Positions 7,686 through 17,300 of a DNA stretch of 64,000 nt are shown here, piece after piece. The first letter of the stretch is position 1. Every line of letters starts with the position of its first letter. Under the pieces are notes generated by a model. The model was not told the DNA's origin. It did no database searches and saw only the letters and a list, made by a program, of their open reading frames with translations. The stretch covers positions 2,406,730 to 2,470,729 of the forward strand of contig CP030887.1 of assembly GCA_006969905.1 (NCBI GenBank), in the 5' to 3' direction. The stretch comes from Balneolaceae bacterium (GTDB lineage Bacteria; Bacteroidota; Rhodothermia; Balneolales; Balneolaceae). A program made the translations under genes and the position numbers.

Positions 7686-9314
7686 TCAGGACTCCTGTTC
7701 ACTCATTTTTTTGAAATACGTTTTGCTGGCTGTAGCTACAACACCTGAAAGGGCGAACAAAGCGATAATATTCGGGAAGGTCATTAACCCAAGAGCAATA
7801 TCACCAATAGCCCATACTGTTTCCAGTGTTAGTATAGCTCCCACAAAGTGCATGGCAACATATACAAATTTGTAATAGATAATGGATTTATCACCGGCTA
7901 AATACTGAATGGAGCGGTCTCCGTAATAACTCCAGCTTATAGCTGTGGATATGCCGAAAAGCAATACACAAATGGTAACCAGGTATTTACCACCGGGGAA
8001 AATGGGTGCCAGTCCTTTTTCAAAGGCTAAGGAGGTTAATGGTGCTCCATTTTCTACAATAGAAGTATAAAGGACATCCACTTCAGAACCGGAATCTGAC
8101 GTGATAACCGTGCTACCCTCTGCAACTTCGATAGAACCTGAAAAAGTTTGAGTTCTGTTTTCATCAATATAAAAAACACCTGTTGAGGCATCATTGCGTA
8201 TTACTTTACCATCAACCGGGTTGCCATTTTCAATAATAAGGGTATTGGCTTCTGTAAACTCGTAGGTATTTTCCTTGCTGAGGGGATCGAAGGCCACATC
8301 ATGCCTTTGTTGCCAAACCCCTGTGGTTACTATCACCAGGCCTGTCATTGTACAAACTACAAGTGTGTCAATAAACGGCTCCAGTAATGCCACAACTCCT
8401 TCCCGTACAGGCTCTTTGGTTTTTGCTGCGCCATGTGCTATCGGTGCAGAACCTTGCCCCGCTTCGTTTGAGAATAATCCCCGCTTAATTCCCCAAACCA
8501 AAGTGGTTAAAAATGCTCCAGTAATAACTCCAAAAGTTCCCGCCTCAGGGGTGAAAGCGTTACTGATAATTATACCAAAAGCAGGTATCACACCCTGAAA
8601 ATTGATCAAAAGAATAATGAGTGCACCGAGAATATAAATCACTGCCATAAGGGGCATCAGGCGGGCAGTTACATTTCCAATTCGTTTAATACCCCCAATA
8701 ATTACAACACCCACCAGGGTTGCAGTAACCAAACCTGTAATCCATCCCGGAATAGCGAACGTGCTATACATGGTATCAGAAACAGTGTTAGCCTGAACAG
8801 CGTTACCGGTAAGGAAAGAACAAATAACAGCCATTGCCGCAAAGAAAACAGCCAGCCACTTCCAATTTGGCCCCAGTCCTTTTTCTATATAATACATTGG
8901 CCCCCCTGAAACTGAGCCATCTGCATTTTGAACCCTGTACTTAACAGCCAGAGTACATTCTGTGTATTTCACGGCCATCCCAAAAAAGGCAGTTACCCAC
9001 ATCCAGAAAAGGGCACCGGGACCTCCATAATGTATGGCAATAGCTACCCCGGCAATGTTACCGATACCTACCGTTGCTGAGAGGGCAGTAGTTAATGCCT
9101 GAAAATGATTTACATCGCCCACGGCATCAGGATGATCAAACTTACCCATCACAGATAAAACGCCATGTTTAAATTTTCTGAGTTGTACAAAGCCAAGCCG
9201 GAGGGTAATGAAAATACCAAAACCCAGGAGTACGGCAATCATGATAGGAAACTGGGAGGGGGTTTCCCATACAGCAGCGTTCAACCAGTTAACAACATTT
9301 TCAAACATTTCCAT
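7686..9314 (-). CDS. Sodium:alanine symporter family (AGCS) transporter with an unusual loop insertion
   Basis: The protein shows AGCS hallmarks, including GIGNIAGVA, SGGPMYYIEKGLG, SNEAGQGSAPIAH and the late WSYYGDRS segment. These transporters import alanine or glycine with Na+. About ten hydrophobic helices are visible. Between the TGVW helix end (about 334) and the next conserved block (about 430, counted from the upstream TTG) there is an extra ~80-90-residue polar, beta-rich stretch not usual in the family, probably outside the membrane. A TTG at 9320 could extend the gene by two codons; the ATG at 9314 is chosen, and another ATG lies at 9308. Confidence 0.92.
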   Translation of the reverse strand: MEMFENVVNWLNAAVWETPSQFPIMIAVLLGFGIFITLRLGFVQLRKFKHGVLSVMGKFDHPDAVGDVNHFQALTTALSATVGIGNIAGVAIAIHYGGPGALFWMWVTAFFGMAVKYTECTLAVKYRVQNADGSVSGGPMYYIEKGLGPNWKWLAVFFAAMAVICSFLTGNAVQANTVSDTMYSTFAIPGWITGLVTATLVGVVIIGGIKRIGNVTARLMPLMAVIYILGALIILLINFQGVIPAFGIIISNAFTPEAGTFGVITGAFLTTLVWGIKRGLFSNEAGQGSAPIAHGAAKTKEPVREGVVALLEPFIDTLVVCTMTGLVIVTTGVWQQRHDVAFDPLSKENTYEFTEANTLIIENGNPVDGKVIRNDASTGVFYIDENRTQTFSGSIEVAEGSTVITSDSGSEVDVLYTSIVENGAPLTSLAFEKGLAPIFPGGKYLVTICVLLFGISTAISWSYYGDRSIQYLAGDKSIIYYKFVYVAMHFVGAILTLETVWAIGDIALGLMTFPNIIALFALSGVVATASKTYFKKMSEQES

Positions 9315-9512
9315 GCGCAAAGAATTTAATTAGTAGAATTCAGGTTAAAAGACCTGTGAAAGTAAAAAAGATTTGGCAATAATTAAGACGAACATTCCAT
9401 CAAATGAAAAAGTCCGACATTATTTTACAGAAAATGAACGATTTGCTTGTTCCTTTGTTTGGGCATTTATCAAAAAGCTTAAGAACGTTGACTATTAACT
9501 AAACAAAATATT

Positions 9513-9806
9513 ATGACTAAAGCAGACATGGTGGATATAATTTCTTCTTCTGTAGGGCTAACCAAAGTGGAAACTGAAGCTGTGGTAAACGGTTTCCTGG
9601 AAACGGTAATTGATGCAATGAAAAGAGGAGAAAATATTGAATTACGTGGCTTTGGGAGTTTTAAAGTGGTAAAAAGGGCGCAGCGGGTAGCACGTAACCC
9701 GAAAACAAACGAGGAAGTTATAGTACCTGAACAATATGCACCGGTTTTAAAAATGTCTAAAGACTTTAAGGAAGCTGTAAATAACAGCATGATGGTGGAA
9801 AATTGA
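9513..9806 (+). CDS. HU/IHF-family DNA-binding protein
   Basis: The 97-residue protein is a standard HU/IHF chain: an N-terminal helical dimerisation part (MTKADMVDII), the core GENIELRGFGSFKV, and the DNA-grasping beta-arm with ARNPKT at its tip. These proteins bend DNA and organise the nucleoid as homo- or heterodimers. The ATG follows an A/T-rich leader with no Shine-Dalgarno sequence. It is transcribed away from the symporter gene across a 198-bp gap. HU and IHF subunits cannot be told apart with confidence here. Confidence 0.95.
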   Translation: MTKADMVDIISSSVGLTKVETEAVVNGFLETVIDAMKRGENIELRGFGSFKVVKRAQRVARNPKTNEEVIVPEQYAPVLKMSKDFKEAVNNSMMVEN

Positions 9807-9830
9807 TTTAGAAAACCCTGAAAAAGTTCT

Positions 9831-9838
9831 TACTTTTG
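9831..9838 (+). promoter_or_regulatory. Bacteroidota-type -7 box upstream of the COX24-type small gene
   Basis: TACTTTTG matches TAnnTTTG exactly and lies 48 bp before the ATG of the 30-residue gene. This suggests the small gene has its own promoter besides read-through from the HU gene. The -33 element is not clear. Confidence 0.4.
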
Positions 9839-9886
9839 CGCCTGTTCGAACAAAAAACAAGAATTAGTAATTACTGGTGATTATAT

Positions 9887-9979
9887 ATGCCAAGTGGTAA
9901 AAAAAGAAAGCGCGCTAAGATTGCAAAGCACAAGCGTAAAAAGCGCCTGAGAAAAAACAGGCATAAGAAGAAAAAATAG
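9887..9979 (+). CDS. AURKAIP1/COX24-domain small ribosomal protein (bS22/mS38-like)
   Basis: This is a 30-codon gene from ATG at 9887 to TAG at 9979. The product begins MPSGKKRKRAKIAKHKRKKR and is almost entirely Lys/Arg, ending in HKKKK. This is the pattern of the short AURKAIP1/COX24-type proteins annotated across Bacteroidota and related to mitochondrial mS38 and mycobacterial bS22, which bind 16S rRNA in the small subunit. A clear terminator follows within 10 bp and a promoter-like box precedes it. Its size makes it easy to miss. The family is recognised from the sequence pattern; the ribosomal role comes from homologues. Confidence 0.85.
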   Translation: MPSGKKRKRAKIAKHKRKKRLRKNRHKKKK

Positions 9980-9985
9980 TTTTCA

Positions 9986-10013
9986 GGCTCTGGTGGTTAC
10001 CAGGGCCTTTTTT
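9986..10013 (+). terminator. Rho-independent terminator after the COX24-type gene
   Basis: A 9-bp stem (9986-9994 with 9999-10007, one G-T pair) with a GGTT loop is followed by six T at 10008-10013. It ends the HU/COX24 transcript and reaches the stop codon of the convergent gene at 10012. Confidence 0.85.
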
Positions 10014-10434
10014 ATTGTCGTTTGTTTTCATTCCATCTGTACTTACACCGTTTGCATTTATAGTAGCGGCTTTTTGTATTGTTGGTAAATGAATTTGATG
10101 TGATTATAAATAGAATTATTAGTGGAGAAAAGAAATTGATAAGGCTGTTGGAAACCAAACTTGAATTACATTTCGGGCACCTGATAGTTTCTCCCTCAAT
10201 TACATTTTCATTTTCCTCTATTTGATTCAGAATCTCTATTGCTTCAGAGAGATTTGACTCTGGAACTGCAATTCGTATTCCCCCGATTCCAACTGAGTAG
10301 CCTACAGCCGATTGACCCGTATTCTGATCCCACAAGAAAGATTCAATTCCGGCGTCTCTGAGTATAGAAACAGCAATATTTGCTAATTGTGGATCAAAAT
10401 AGGAGCGTGCAACAACCAGTCTTTCGTAGGCCAT
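10012..10434 (-). CDS. DUF2007-like protein with C-terminal zinc ribbon and membrane segment
   Basis: The first ~75 residues have the DUF2007 'putative signal transducing' pattern (RSYFDPQLANIAVSILRDAGI then GIRIAVPESNLSEAIEIL, quoted in part), a small ferredoxin-like fold of unknown function. A CPKC pair (about 89-92) and a CKRC pair (about 129-132) frame a hydrophobic stretch that could be a membrane hairpin or the core between zinc knuckles. The four cysteines suggest one zinc site. It overlaps the stop of the upstream gene by one base (TGATG), so the pair is probably co-translated. The biochemical role is unknown. Confidence 0.75.
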   Translation of the reverse strand: MAYERLVVARSYFDPQLANIAVSILRDAGIESFLWDQNTGQSAVGYSVGIGGIRIAVPESNLSEAIEILNQIEENENVIEGETIRCPKCNSSLVSNSLINFFSPLIILFIITSNSFTNNTKSRYYKCKRCKYRWNENKRQ

Positions 10435-11087
10435 CAGGCAGCTACACTTTCCCCAAGAATTTCATCTGACAAATAAATAACCTTATTTGCTTTTAATAAA
10501 AGGTCCTGAAGGCGTTTGCTTACAAACTGGTTTACTTCATTAAGGCTTTTGGGTTCATCCAACTGGTATTGGAAATAAGAGATAAGGTTTATTGCGGATA
10601 AATATTTTCCATTTTCATCACCTTCTATTTCAATATGCCAACGCGTTATTATATCCGATTCCTTGAGTAAATCATTAACACGCTTGCTTATAGATTCCAT
10701 CCATTGGCTTGCTTTATCAATTCTGTAATTACCGGTTTCGCCGGGAAGCTCAGGCTGGCAAAGGTCTACATCAAAAAGCCAGGTCATTTCGATATCAATG
10801 CTCGGTATGACTTCAGTTTCGCTTAATTTTTCAACCTTAAGAAAAGGGTGCGATTCCATGCCTTCAAGGCGATTTGCAAGAGCCCTTTCCCTGAAACCGT
10901 CCCAATCAAAATTGATAGAAAGGGATTGCATAAATTGTGATACCTTTGAAAGCGTTATCTCTAATTCTAATCCCGCAGCATTAATCTTGTTATTTTCCCA
11001 GGTATTGAACTTATGAGTACGTATGCCACGTTTTTCAAGCTTAGTATCTATTGTGTTTACAACTGAATTGAAAATCGGATAGTGCAT
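10434..11087 (-). CDS. Hypothetical protein, co-transcribed with the DUF2007 gene
   Basis: The 217-residue protein has no signal peptide or membrane segment and reads as a soluble cytoplasmic protein with alternating helical and beta stretches. I recognise no family or catalytic motif. Its stop codon overlaps the ATG of the DUF2007 gene (TGATG), which suggests a shared job. It diverges from rqcH across a 29-bp gap, so the two promoters must overlap or lie within the coding regions. Confidence 0.7.
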   Translation of the reverse strand: MHYPIFNSVVNTIDTKLEKRGIRTHKFNTWENNKINAAGLELEITLSKVSQFMQSLSINFDWDGFRERALANRLEGMESHPFLKVEKLSETEVIPSIDIEMTWLFDVDLCQPELPGETGNYRIDKASQWMESISKRVNDLLKESDIITRWHIEIEGDENGKYLSAINLISYFQYQLDEPKSLNEVNQFVSKRLQDLLLKANKVIYLSDEILGESVAA

Positions 11088-11116
11088 AGTGTTTATTCTT
11101 TCTCCCTAAGTCAACA

Positions 11117-12700
11117 ATGAATTATTACGAATTAAGATATTTAAAGGAACTACTAAAAATCAAATTGGCCGGATGTCAATTGACATATTGCTATACCCGG
11201 TTTAAAAACAATCTGGAGTTTTTTATTGAAAAGAAAGAAGAAAGTTTCCGGTTAATTTTTAGTTCTACGCCCGGAAATATTGCCTTTTTCATTGATAAAG
11301 AATCGAACATAAAGCAGAGAAATACTATTTCATTTTTTGATGAGCTGAAAGGACAAGAAATTACAGGGGTAGAAATAGCTGAAACTGACAGAGTGCTTTT
11401 TTTAGAATTTGAGTCAGGCTTAAAACTTTGGTTTAAGCTCTTCAGTAATAGGGCAAATGTATTATTGGTAGAAAAGAACAGGGTGTTGGAATCATTTAAA
11501 GGTGGGGGTAATGAAGAAATTGAGCTTCCGCAAATAAAAAAGATTGATTTATATAAAGATTCGATTTCGGGTATAGCAGATATCAAGAAAAAAATTCTGC
11601 ATATCAACCCGTTGATCCCAAGAGATAACCTGGACGATCTTATTAAAGCACATCAATTACAGGCTTTAAGCGATGCTGAGATTATTGAGTTCACAAAAAG
11701 AATGAAACAACAACTGGAGGAAAAGCCCGATTTACGGTTGCTAGAAAATGGGAAAACAACGCTTTTTAATGAGCAAACTCTGCCGACTAAAACAGAGCAC
11801 AGATTTGAAGATATAAATGAACTGATAGCTTACAGGTTTAAAACCTATTCTCATAATCAACGGCTAAATCAAAGAAAGGGAGAATGGATAAAAAGATTAA
11901 ACAGGCAAAAAAAGAGAATCCAGTCTTCGCTTAAGAATTTAAACCAAGCGGATAAAGGGCTGGAACGGGCAGAGAAGTATGAAAAATACGGGCATCTTTT
12001 AATGGCAAATGGCCATTTAAAAGCTTCAGGAAAAGATTCAATTGAAGTTGATGATTTATATGATGAAGGGAAAAGGATTTCTATTCCTTTGAATACAGAA
12101 TTAAACCTGATTGAAAATGCTGAACGCTATTATGAAAAAGCTAAAAACTCAATAACATCTTATGAGCAGGCTCTTGAGCGCTTACCTGTTTTGGAGAAAC
12201 GTCTTGAGCAAACAATAGGGCTTCATAGTGATGTAGAAAATATCTCCAGGTTCAGAGATTTGCAGGATTGGGAAAAACAAAATGCAAGTTTGTTACAGGA
12301 GTTTGGGCTAACAGAAAACAAGCAAAGCAGCTCAAACGAAACACCATTCTACACCCTTGAGATAGAAGGCTATCCTGTTTGGATTGGTAAGAATGCAAAG
12401 AACAATGACCTGCTTGTTCAAATGGGGCACAAAGAAGATATATGGCTTCATGCACGAGGCGTTTCCGGCTCGCATGTACTTATCAGGATGGAGAACCGAA
12501 ATGGCTATCCATCCAAAAGTATAATTATTGAAGCCGCTTCTTATGCAGCCTATTATTCAAAAGCGAAAGGCTCAGAGGTTGTTCCTGTAATCTTTACAAA
12601 AAAGAAATTCGTGAGGAAACCCAAAGGGGCAGCTTATGGAGCAGTAGTTGTTCAGCGTGAAGAGGTAGAATTTGTAACCCCCAAAAGACCATCTTTATGA
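11117..12700 (+). CDS. rqcH: NFACT-family ribosome quality control protein RqcH
   Basis: The 527-residue protein has an NFACT-N-type N-terminal domain (about 1-180), a central coiled-coil region rich in Lys/Glu (about 250-370), and the NFACT-R RNA-binding domain at the C-terminus with the family signature WLHARGVSGSHVLI (about 450). RqcH binds stalled 50S-peptidyl-tRNA complexes and adds alanine tails to mark nascent chains for breakdown. Older annotations call it fibronectin-binding protein. It starts a plus-strand run; its stop overlaps aroK by 4 bp (ATGA). Confidence 0.9.
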   Translation: MNYYELRYLKELLKIKLAGCQLTYCYTRFKNNLEFFIEKKEESFRLIFSSTPGNIAFFIDKESNIKQRNTISFFDELKGQEITGVEIAETDRVLFLEFESGLKLWFKLFSNRANVLLVEKNRVLESFKGGGNEEIELPQIKKIDLYKDSISGIADIKKKILHINPLIPRDNLDDLIKAHQLQALSDAEIIEFTKRMKQQLEEKPDLRLLENGKTTLFNEQTLPTKTEHRFEDINELIAYRFKTYSHNQRLNQRKGEWIKRLNRQKKRIQSSLKNLNQADKGLERAEKYEKYGHLLMANGHLKASGKDSIEVDDLYDEGKRISIPLNTELNLIENAERYYEKAKNSITSYEQALERLPVLEKRLEQTIGLHSDVENISRFRDLQDWEKQNASLLQEFGLTENKQSSSNETPFYTLEIEGYPVWIGKNAKNNDLLVQMGHKEDIWLHARGVSGSHVLIRMENRNGYPSKSIIIEAASYAAYYSKAKGSEVVPVIFTKKKFVRKPKGAAYGAVVVQREEVEFVTPKRPSL

Positions 12701-13260
12701 ATGAATATCGATTAAAGAATTATAAAGGCAGTTTCTTTATATGTGGTTTTATGGGGGTCGGCAAGTCAACAATTGGAAAATTGTTGGCCAAAGAATTAGC
12801 CCTTCCATTTCGTGATCTTGATACTTATATAGAAGAAAAAGAGAATTGTCAGGTTTCAGAGATTTTTCAAAATAAAGGTGAAGAATATTTCAGAGCTAAA
12901 GAATGGGAATATCTTTTAGAACTGACAAGGAATTTTGTGGGGGTTATTTCTTTAGGAGGAGGTGCCCTGCAAAATCAACAAATAGTTGATCATTTGAAGC
13001 TGCATGGTTTATTGATTCTTATCGACCTCCCACTGGAAGTGATTGTGTCCCGGATCAGAAAGAATAAAAAAAGACCGATTGTAATTGATAAAGACGGGGA
13101 ATTAAAAACAGAACAAAAGCTCTTAAATGAACTTAAAGTATTATATTCCACACGTTTGGAATTCTACAAACAGGCACAGATAAAGCTAATAACAAACGGT
13201 ACTGAAGACTCCAAAAACTTGATCCCGGTTTTAATCGATAAAATAAAAAAGCATGTTTAG
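12697..13260 (+). CDS. aroK: Shikimate kinase
   Basis: The 187-residue kinase has the P-loop GFMGVGKST (17-25), the substrate-binding D-L-D-x-Y motif (RDLDTYIE), a conserved Arg in EEYFRAKE, and the GGGAL loop. It phosphorylates shikimate at the 3-position in aromatic amino acid biosynthesis. It overlaps rqcH by 4 bp and aroB by 8 bp, so the order rqcH-aroK-aroB is one transcript, and aroK and aroB act in the same pathway. Confidence 0.96.
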   Translation: MNEYRLKNYKGSFFICGFMGVGKSTIGKLLAKELALPFRDLDTYIEEKENCQVSEIFQNKGEEYFRAKEWEYLLELTRNFVGVISLGGGALQNQQIVDHLKLHGLLILIDLPLEVIVSRIRKNKKRPIVIDKDGELKTEQKLLNELKVLYSTRLEFYKQAQIKLITNGTEDSKNLIPVLIDKIKKHV

Positions 13261-14347
13261 CCAGCTTACCCTTAAAACTTCTTATTCAGATGAATACTTC
13301 ATCAAAGTAGGGTACGATATAAGAAATGAGGTAATTGGGTTTTTAGCGCAAGGTTTTTCAACCAGCAAAATCATCATGGTTATTGATGGGAATGTTGATA
13401 ATACTTTTGGAGAGGATTGGTTTAATGACCTCAAAAAATCTTTCAAGCATGTAGTGAAATGCGTGGTTCCTTCCGGAGAAAAGAGTAAAAGCCTCTCAAG
13501 CTACAATCAATTGTTAGATAATATTCTTTCAAGCGGGATAGAGAGGAAAACCCCTTTACTTGCCATCGGAGGGGGAGTAACAGGTGACCTTGCAGGCTAC
13601 GTAGCCGCCTCTGTACTTCGTGGCATTCCACTAATACATGTGCCCACTACTTTGCTGGCCATGGTTGATAGTTCAATTGGAGGAAAGACAGGGATAAATC
13701 ATTCTACAGGAAAAAACCTGATAGGGGCGTTTTATCAACCAAAAGCTGTTTTCTCAGATCTTAAGTTTTTAGAAACACTTCCTGAGAAGGAATGGGTAAA
13801 CGGGATAAGTGAAATTTTAAAATGTGGTTTTATCAACGATCCTTCAATATTCGAAGAATTAAAAGAACTGACCAGGGAGGGGGATTTTAGTCCTGCTAAA
13901 GAATGGAAACACCTGGTTGAAAAAAGTGCAGCCATCAAGGTTCATATTGTTGCCCGTGATGTAAAAGAATCGGGGATAAGAGAATTTCTGAATTTTGGAC
14001 ATACATTTGCGCATGTATTAGAAAGGATCGGAGAGTACACAGACTATTCCCATGGTGAAGCAGTTTATGTAGGTATGTGGGCTGCTGTTTTTGCTTCCAA
14101 CAAATTAGGAGCAGATATAGGCATTGCCAATTTAAAAGATTTTAAGTCGTTGTATGACGTGTATAAAGATGGGTTCCAGACAAATACAGATGAATTGGTT
14201 TCTTTGATGCAGAAAGACAAAAAAGTGCAAAATGAGAAGGTACGTTTAGTGCTTCTTAAATCACTAGGTCAGCCTTACACTCGGACTATAAGTGATAAGC
14301 AGCTTCTAAATAGTAGCTGGGACTATGTAAAGGAGATTTTTGGCTAA
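13253..14347 (+). CDS. aroB: 3-dehydroquinate synthase
   Basis: The 364-residue enzyme converts DAHP to 3-dehydroquinate, using NAD+ and a divalent metal. Visible signatures are the NAD-binding GGGVTGDLAGYVAA, the TTLLAMVDSSIGGKTGIN active-site segment, and the metal-ligand region with NFGHTFAHVLE and HGEAVYVGM. The start lies 8 bp inside aroK. Its stop is followed at once by the tamB-like ATG (TAA-ATG). Confidence 0.97.
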   Translation: MFSQLTLKTSYSDEYFIKVGYDIRNEVIGFLAQGFSTSKIIMVIDGNVDNTFGEDWFNDLKKSFKHVVKCVVPSGEKSKSLSSYNQLLDNILSSGIERKTPLLAIGGGVTGDLAGYVAASVLRGIPLIHVPTTLLAMVDSSIGGKTGINHSTGKNLIGAFYQPKAVFSDLKFLETLPEKEWVNGISEILKCGFINDPSIFEELKELTREGDFSPAKEWKHLVEKSAAIKVHIVARDVKESGIREFLNFGHTFAHVLERIGEYTDYSHGEAVYVGMWAAVFASNKLGADIGIANLKDFKSLYDVYKDGFQTNTDELVSLMQKDKKVQNEKVRLVLLKSLGQPYTRTISDKQLLNSSWDYVKEIFG

Positions 14348-17300
14348 ATGACTTTAGTTAGATGGCTACATAAAACATGGAACTTTTTTTGGAAGCTGGT
14401 TGCAGTTCTTAGCCTGATTGTGCTTATAGCGGGAGCTTTGATTTTTGGAGTCATTCAGCTTAAGCCTACCAAAACATATATAACAAGTAGGATAGAGCAG
14501 AACTTTAGTTCGAAGTATCAGGGAGTGCTCACGATAGGCTCTTTAGATGGTTTGATGCCATTGAGTTTTGAATTGAAAAATGTAAATCTATATCCTGATT
14601 CTTCAAGTATTAAGCCTGTTTTTCATGCAGATAGCTTATCAGCAAACCTGGATATTCTTGCCTTATTAAAAAACCAGTTCATCATAAACGGGCTTAGTGT
14701 TTTCTCGCCCAAAATCCTTGTAGATAGAGAATCTAAGAACTCCTTATTTGAAGCCCTTAAAAAGAAAGAAAGCACAACTATAGATTCCTCGATTGCTGAA
14801 CGACCTTTTATAGAAATAGTAGCTCCAAAAGTAAAGATAAATAACGGGGAGATAGTTCTGAGAAATTTATTACCTGATGAAAACAGATTTCACGAGGGTG
14901 ATAGCCTTACTTTTATTGAGCTTAATGCATCCATGTTTTTTGAATACCGAAGAGAACAGAGGTTCCTGGATATTGATAACCTGACTTTTGAGGTTCCAGA
15001 GCTTGATATAGAATTTGCTCAGATTTTTGGGCAGGTTTATAATGATAATCGCTTTTTGGAGTTCAATTCGTTCAACCTGAATACAACCGGTTCCTCTATA
15101 AAGTTTAGTGGGGAAGCGGACGGTATAGATATTTTTGATGAAGATATTGTTGGCCAGCTTAAGGAGTCAAACATAGAGCTTTCTTTGAATGAATTAATAA
15201 TGGCTCCGGATCGATTGACTATGTTTGTTGATAGTCTCCCAAAGCTTTCTAAGCCCCTGATGTTGAGTTTTAAAGCTCAGGGTATACCTGATTCCGTTGA
15301 ACTGGAAGAACTAAGCTTTCAATACGGCAATTCAGGATTTACAGCATTTGGCAAGCTGCATAATTTGCTGACCCCAAAAGAAATAGAATTTGACCTTGGA
15401 TTAAGAGAAACTTTGTTGGAATCAGAAGATATTTTGGAATGGGCACCGGATGTAAATAATTCTCAACTTAATGCATTGTCTAATGCTACTCTAAGGGCTG
15501 ATATAGAAGGTGATTTAGATCAAATAAATGGAACATTGAGCGGGCTTAGTGACAGGGGGAAAATTGAGGCTTCCGGCAATATCAGTTTAGCAGAAGAAAG
15601 GTATTTAGCCATTCAGTTTGTAACCGAATCACTTGATTTGGGAGGATTATTCTCCGATGGTATAAAAAGTACAGATATTACCTCATCCGGTATTTTGGAG
15701 ACCCAGGATTATACTGACCTCGAAAAATTTGAAAAATTTGAAATCTCAGCAAGTAAAGGCCAGTTTGCAGGTGTCAGATTCGACTCCCTCTTCTTAGTTG
15801 CAAACTCAATGGGTCAAACTATTTTCCCCGAATTTAATGCACGGATAGATAATTCCTTTATCAACGGATCTGGTCAGGTTGACCTTTCAAAACCAACAAA
15901 AGATATTCAGTTTTCAGGAAGCGGAACGGGTATTGATTTAAAGAACCTGGCCCAGGTTGAAGAAATGGCCCGGGTTACAGCAGATGTAGAGTATGAAATT
16001 GATATTAGTGTAAAAAGTATAGATGATTTTGTTGGCCAGGTTAGCATAGATATACCCTTTGCAACTGCAGGAGAAGATACTATACCGCCACATTTAGTCT
16101 ATGCGGATGTATCAGAACTGCAAAATGGGGAGAAACTTGCCCGTATTACCACCTCTTTAGCTGACCTTGCTGTTCAGGGACAGTTTGCCTTTTCTGAAAT
16201 GGGTTTCCTGTTTAATCATTGGAAAAGCTTTTTTGCACATAGGATAAATCAGGAGATCCTCTTTAACTCTGATAATGAACTCTTTCCATATCAGGGAGCC
16301 TTACAAGATCAAAGGTTCAGTATTGATCTGGATTTGAAGGATTTGTCTTATTTGTATTTCTACTTTCCAAATGCAGAAAGATTTAATTCACAGGCAGAAT
16401 TATCCACTAATATTTCTGTGGACAAAGAAAGGTTACTATTTAATGCAGACTTGTTTGATGAACGGCTTGAGTACAAGAACAATACGTTAGACACTATTCG
16501 TACCCAGCTTACAGGGAGCTTTCGTTTTGCAAATACTCTGGAAGAATTTTCATTATTCAGAATACAAGCCGATGTAGGAAGCTTAACAACCGAATTGCTG
16601 GATGCCCAGGGAGTGAGTTTTGATTCAGGGCTTAATCAGGATAGTATTGATGTATCAGGTGGATTTAACAAGATTGGAGATAATTCTACATTCTCGATTG
16701 CATCAACAGGAGTTGTTAGTGACTCAAGTTTGAACTTTTTTATAAATGATTTTAAGCTGGGTAGTGAGCTTTATTCTTGGGTAAATACAGATACTGCTTT
16801 TATATCTCTGACAGACGATGAAAAGGTAATTATCAAAGACTTTACCTTTAATAATGAAGAGCAATATCTGAATGTAGAAGGAATTTTTAGCGAAGATAAC
16901 AGCGACTCTGTTGATTATTTGATTAGAGGAGTTGATTTGGGCCGTATTTCGGAATTAATCAAAGGCAAGATTGATTTCGGAGGCGATTTAAATGGTTCAT
17001 TTACAACGAGATCACTTACAAGACTTCCCACTATAGAAGGCGATATAGATTTGGCTGCTTTCTCGCTAAATCAAAATATTGTGGGTGATCTCAAGATTGA
17101 TAGTGAGTTTAATCAAGAACTAAACCGCTTCGATACCACCATAGAAGTATTAACCGATTCAGCTAAATACCCGAACTACTTTATCCGTAATGACAGGGTT
17201 GGCCAGAACATTTTGATTGATGGATATGTACTCGCACCAAGAAATGGAGTTTTTCCGGAAACCGACTCTTTATTCTTCTTTGATCTGGACTTCTCAGCTA

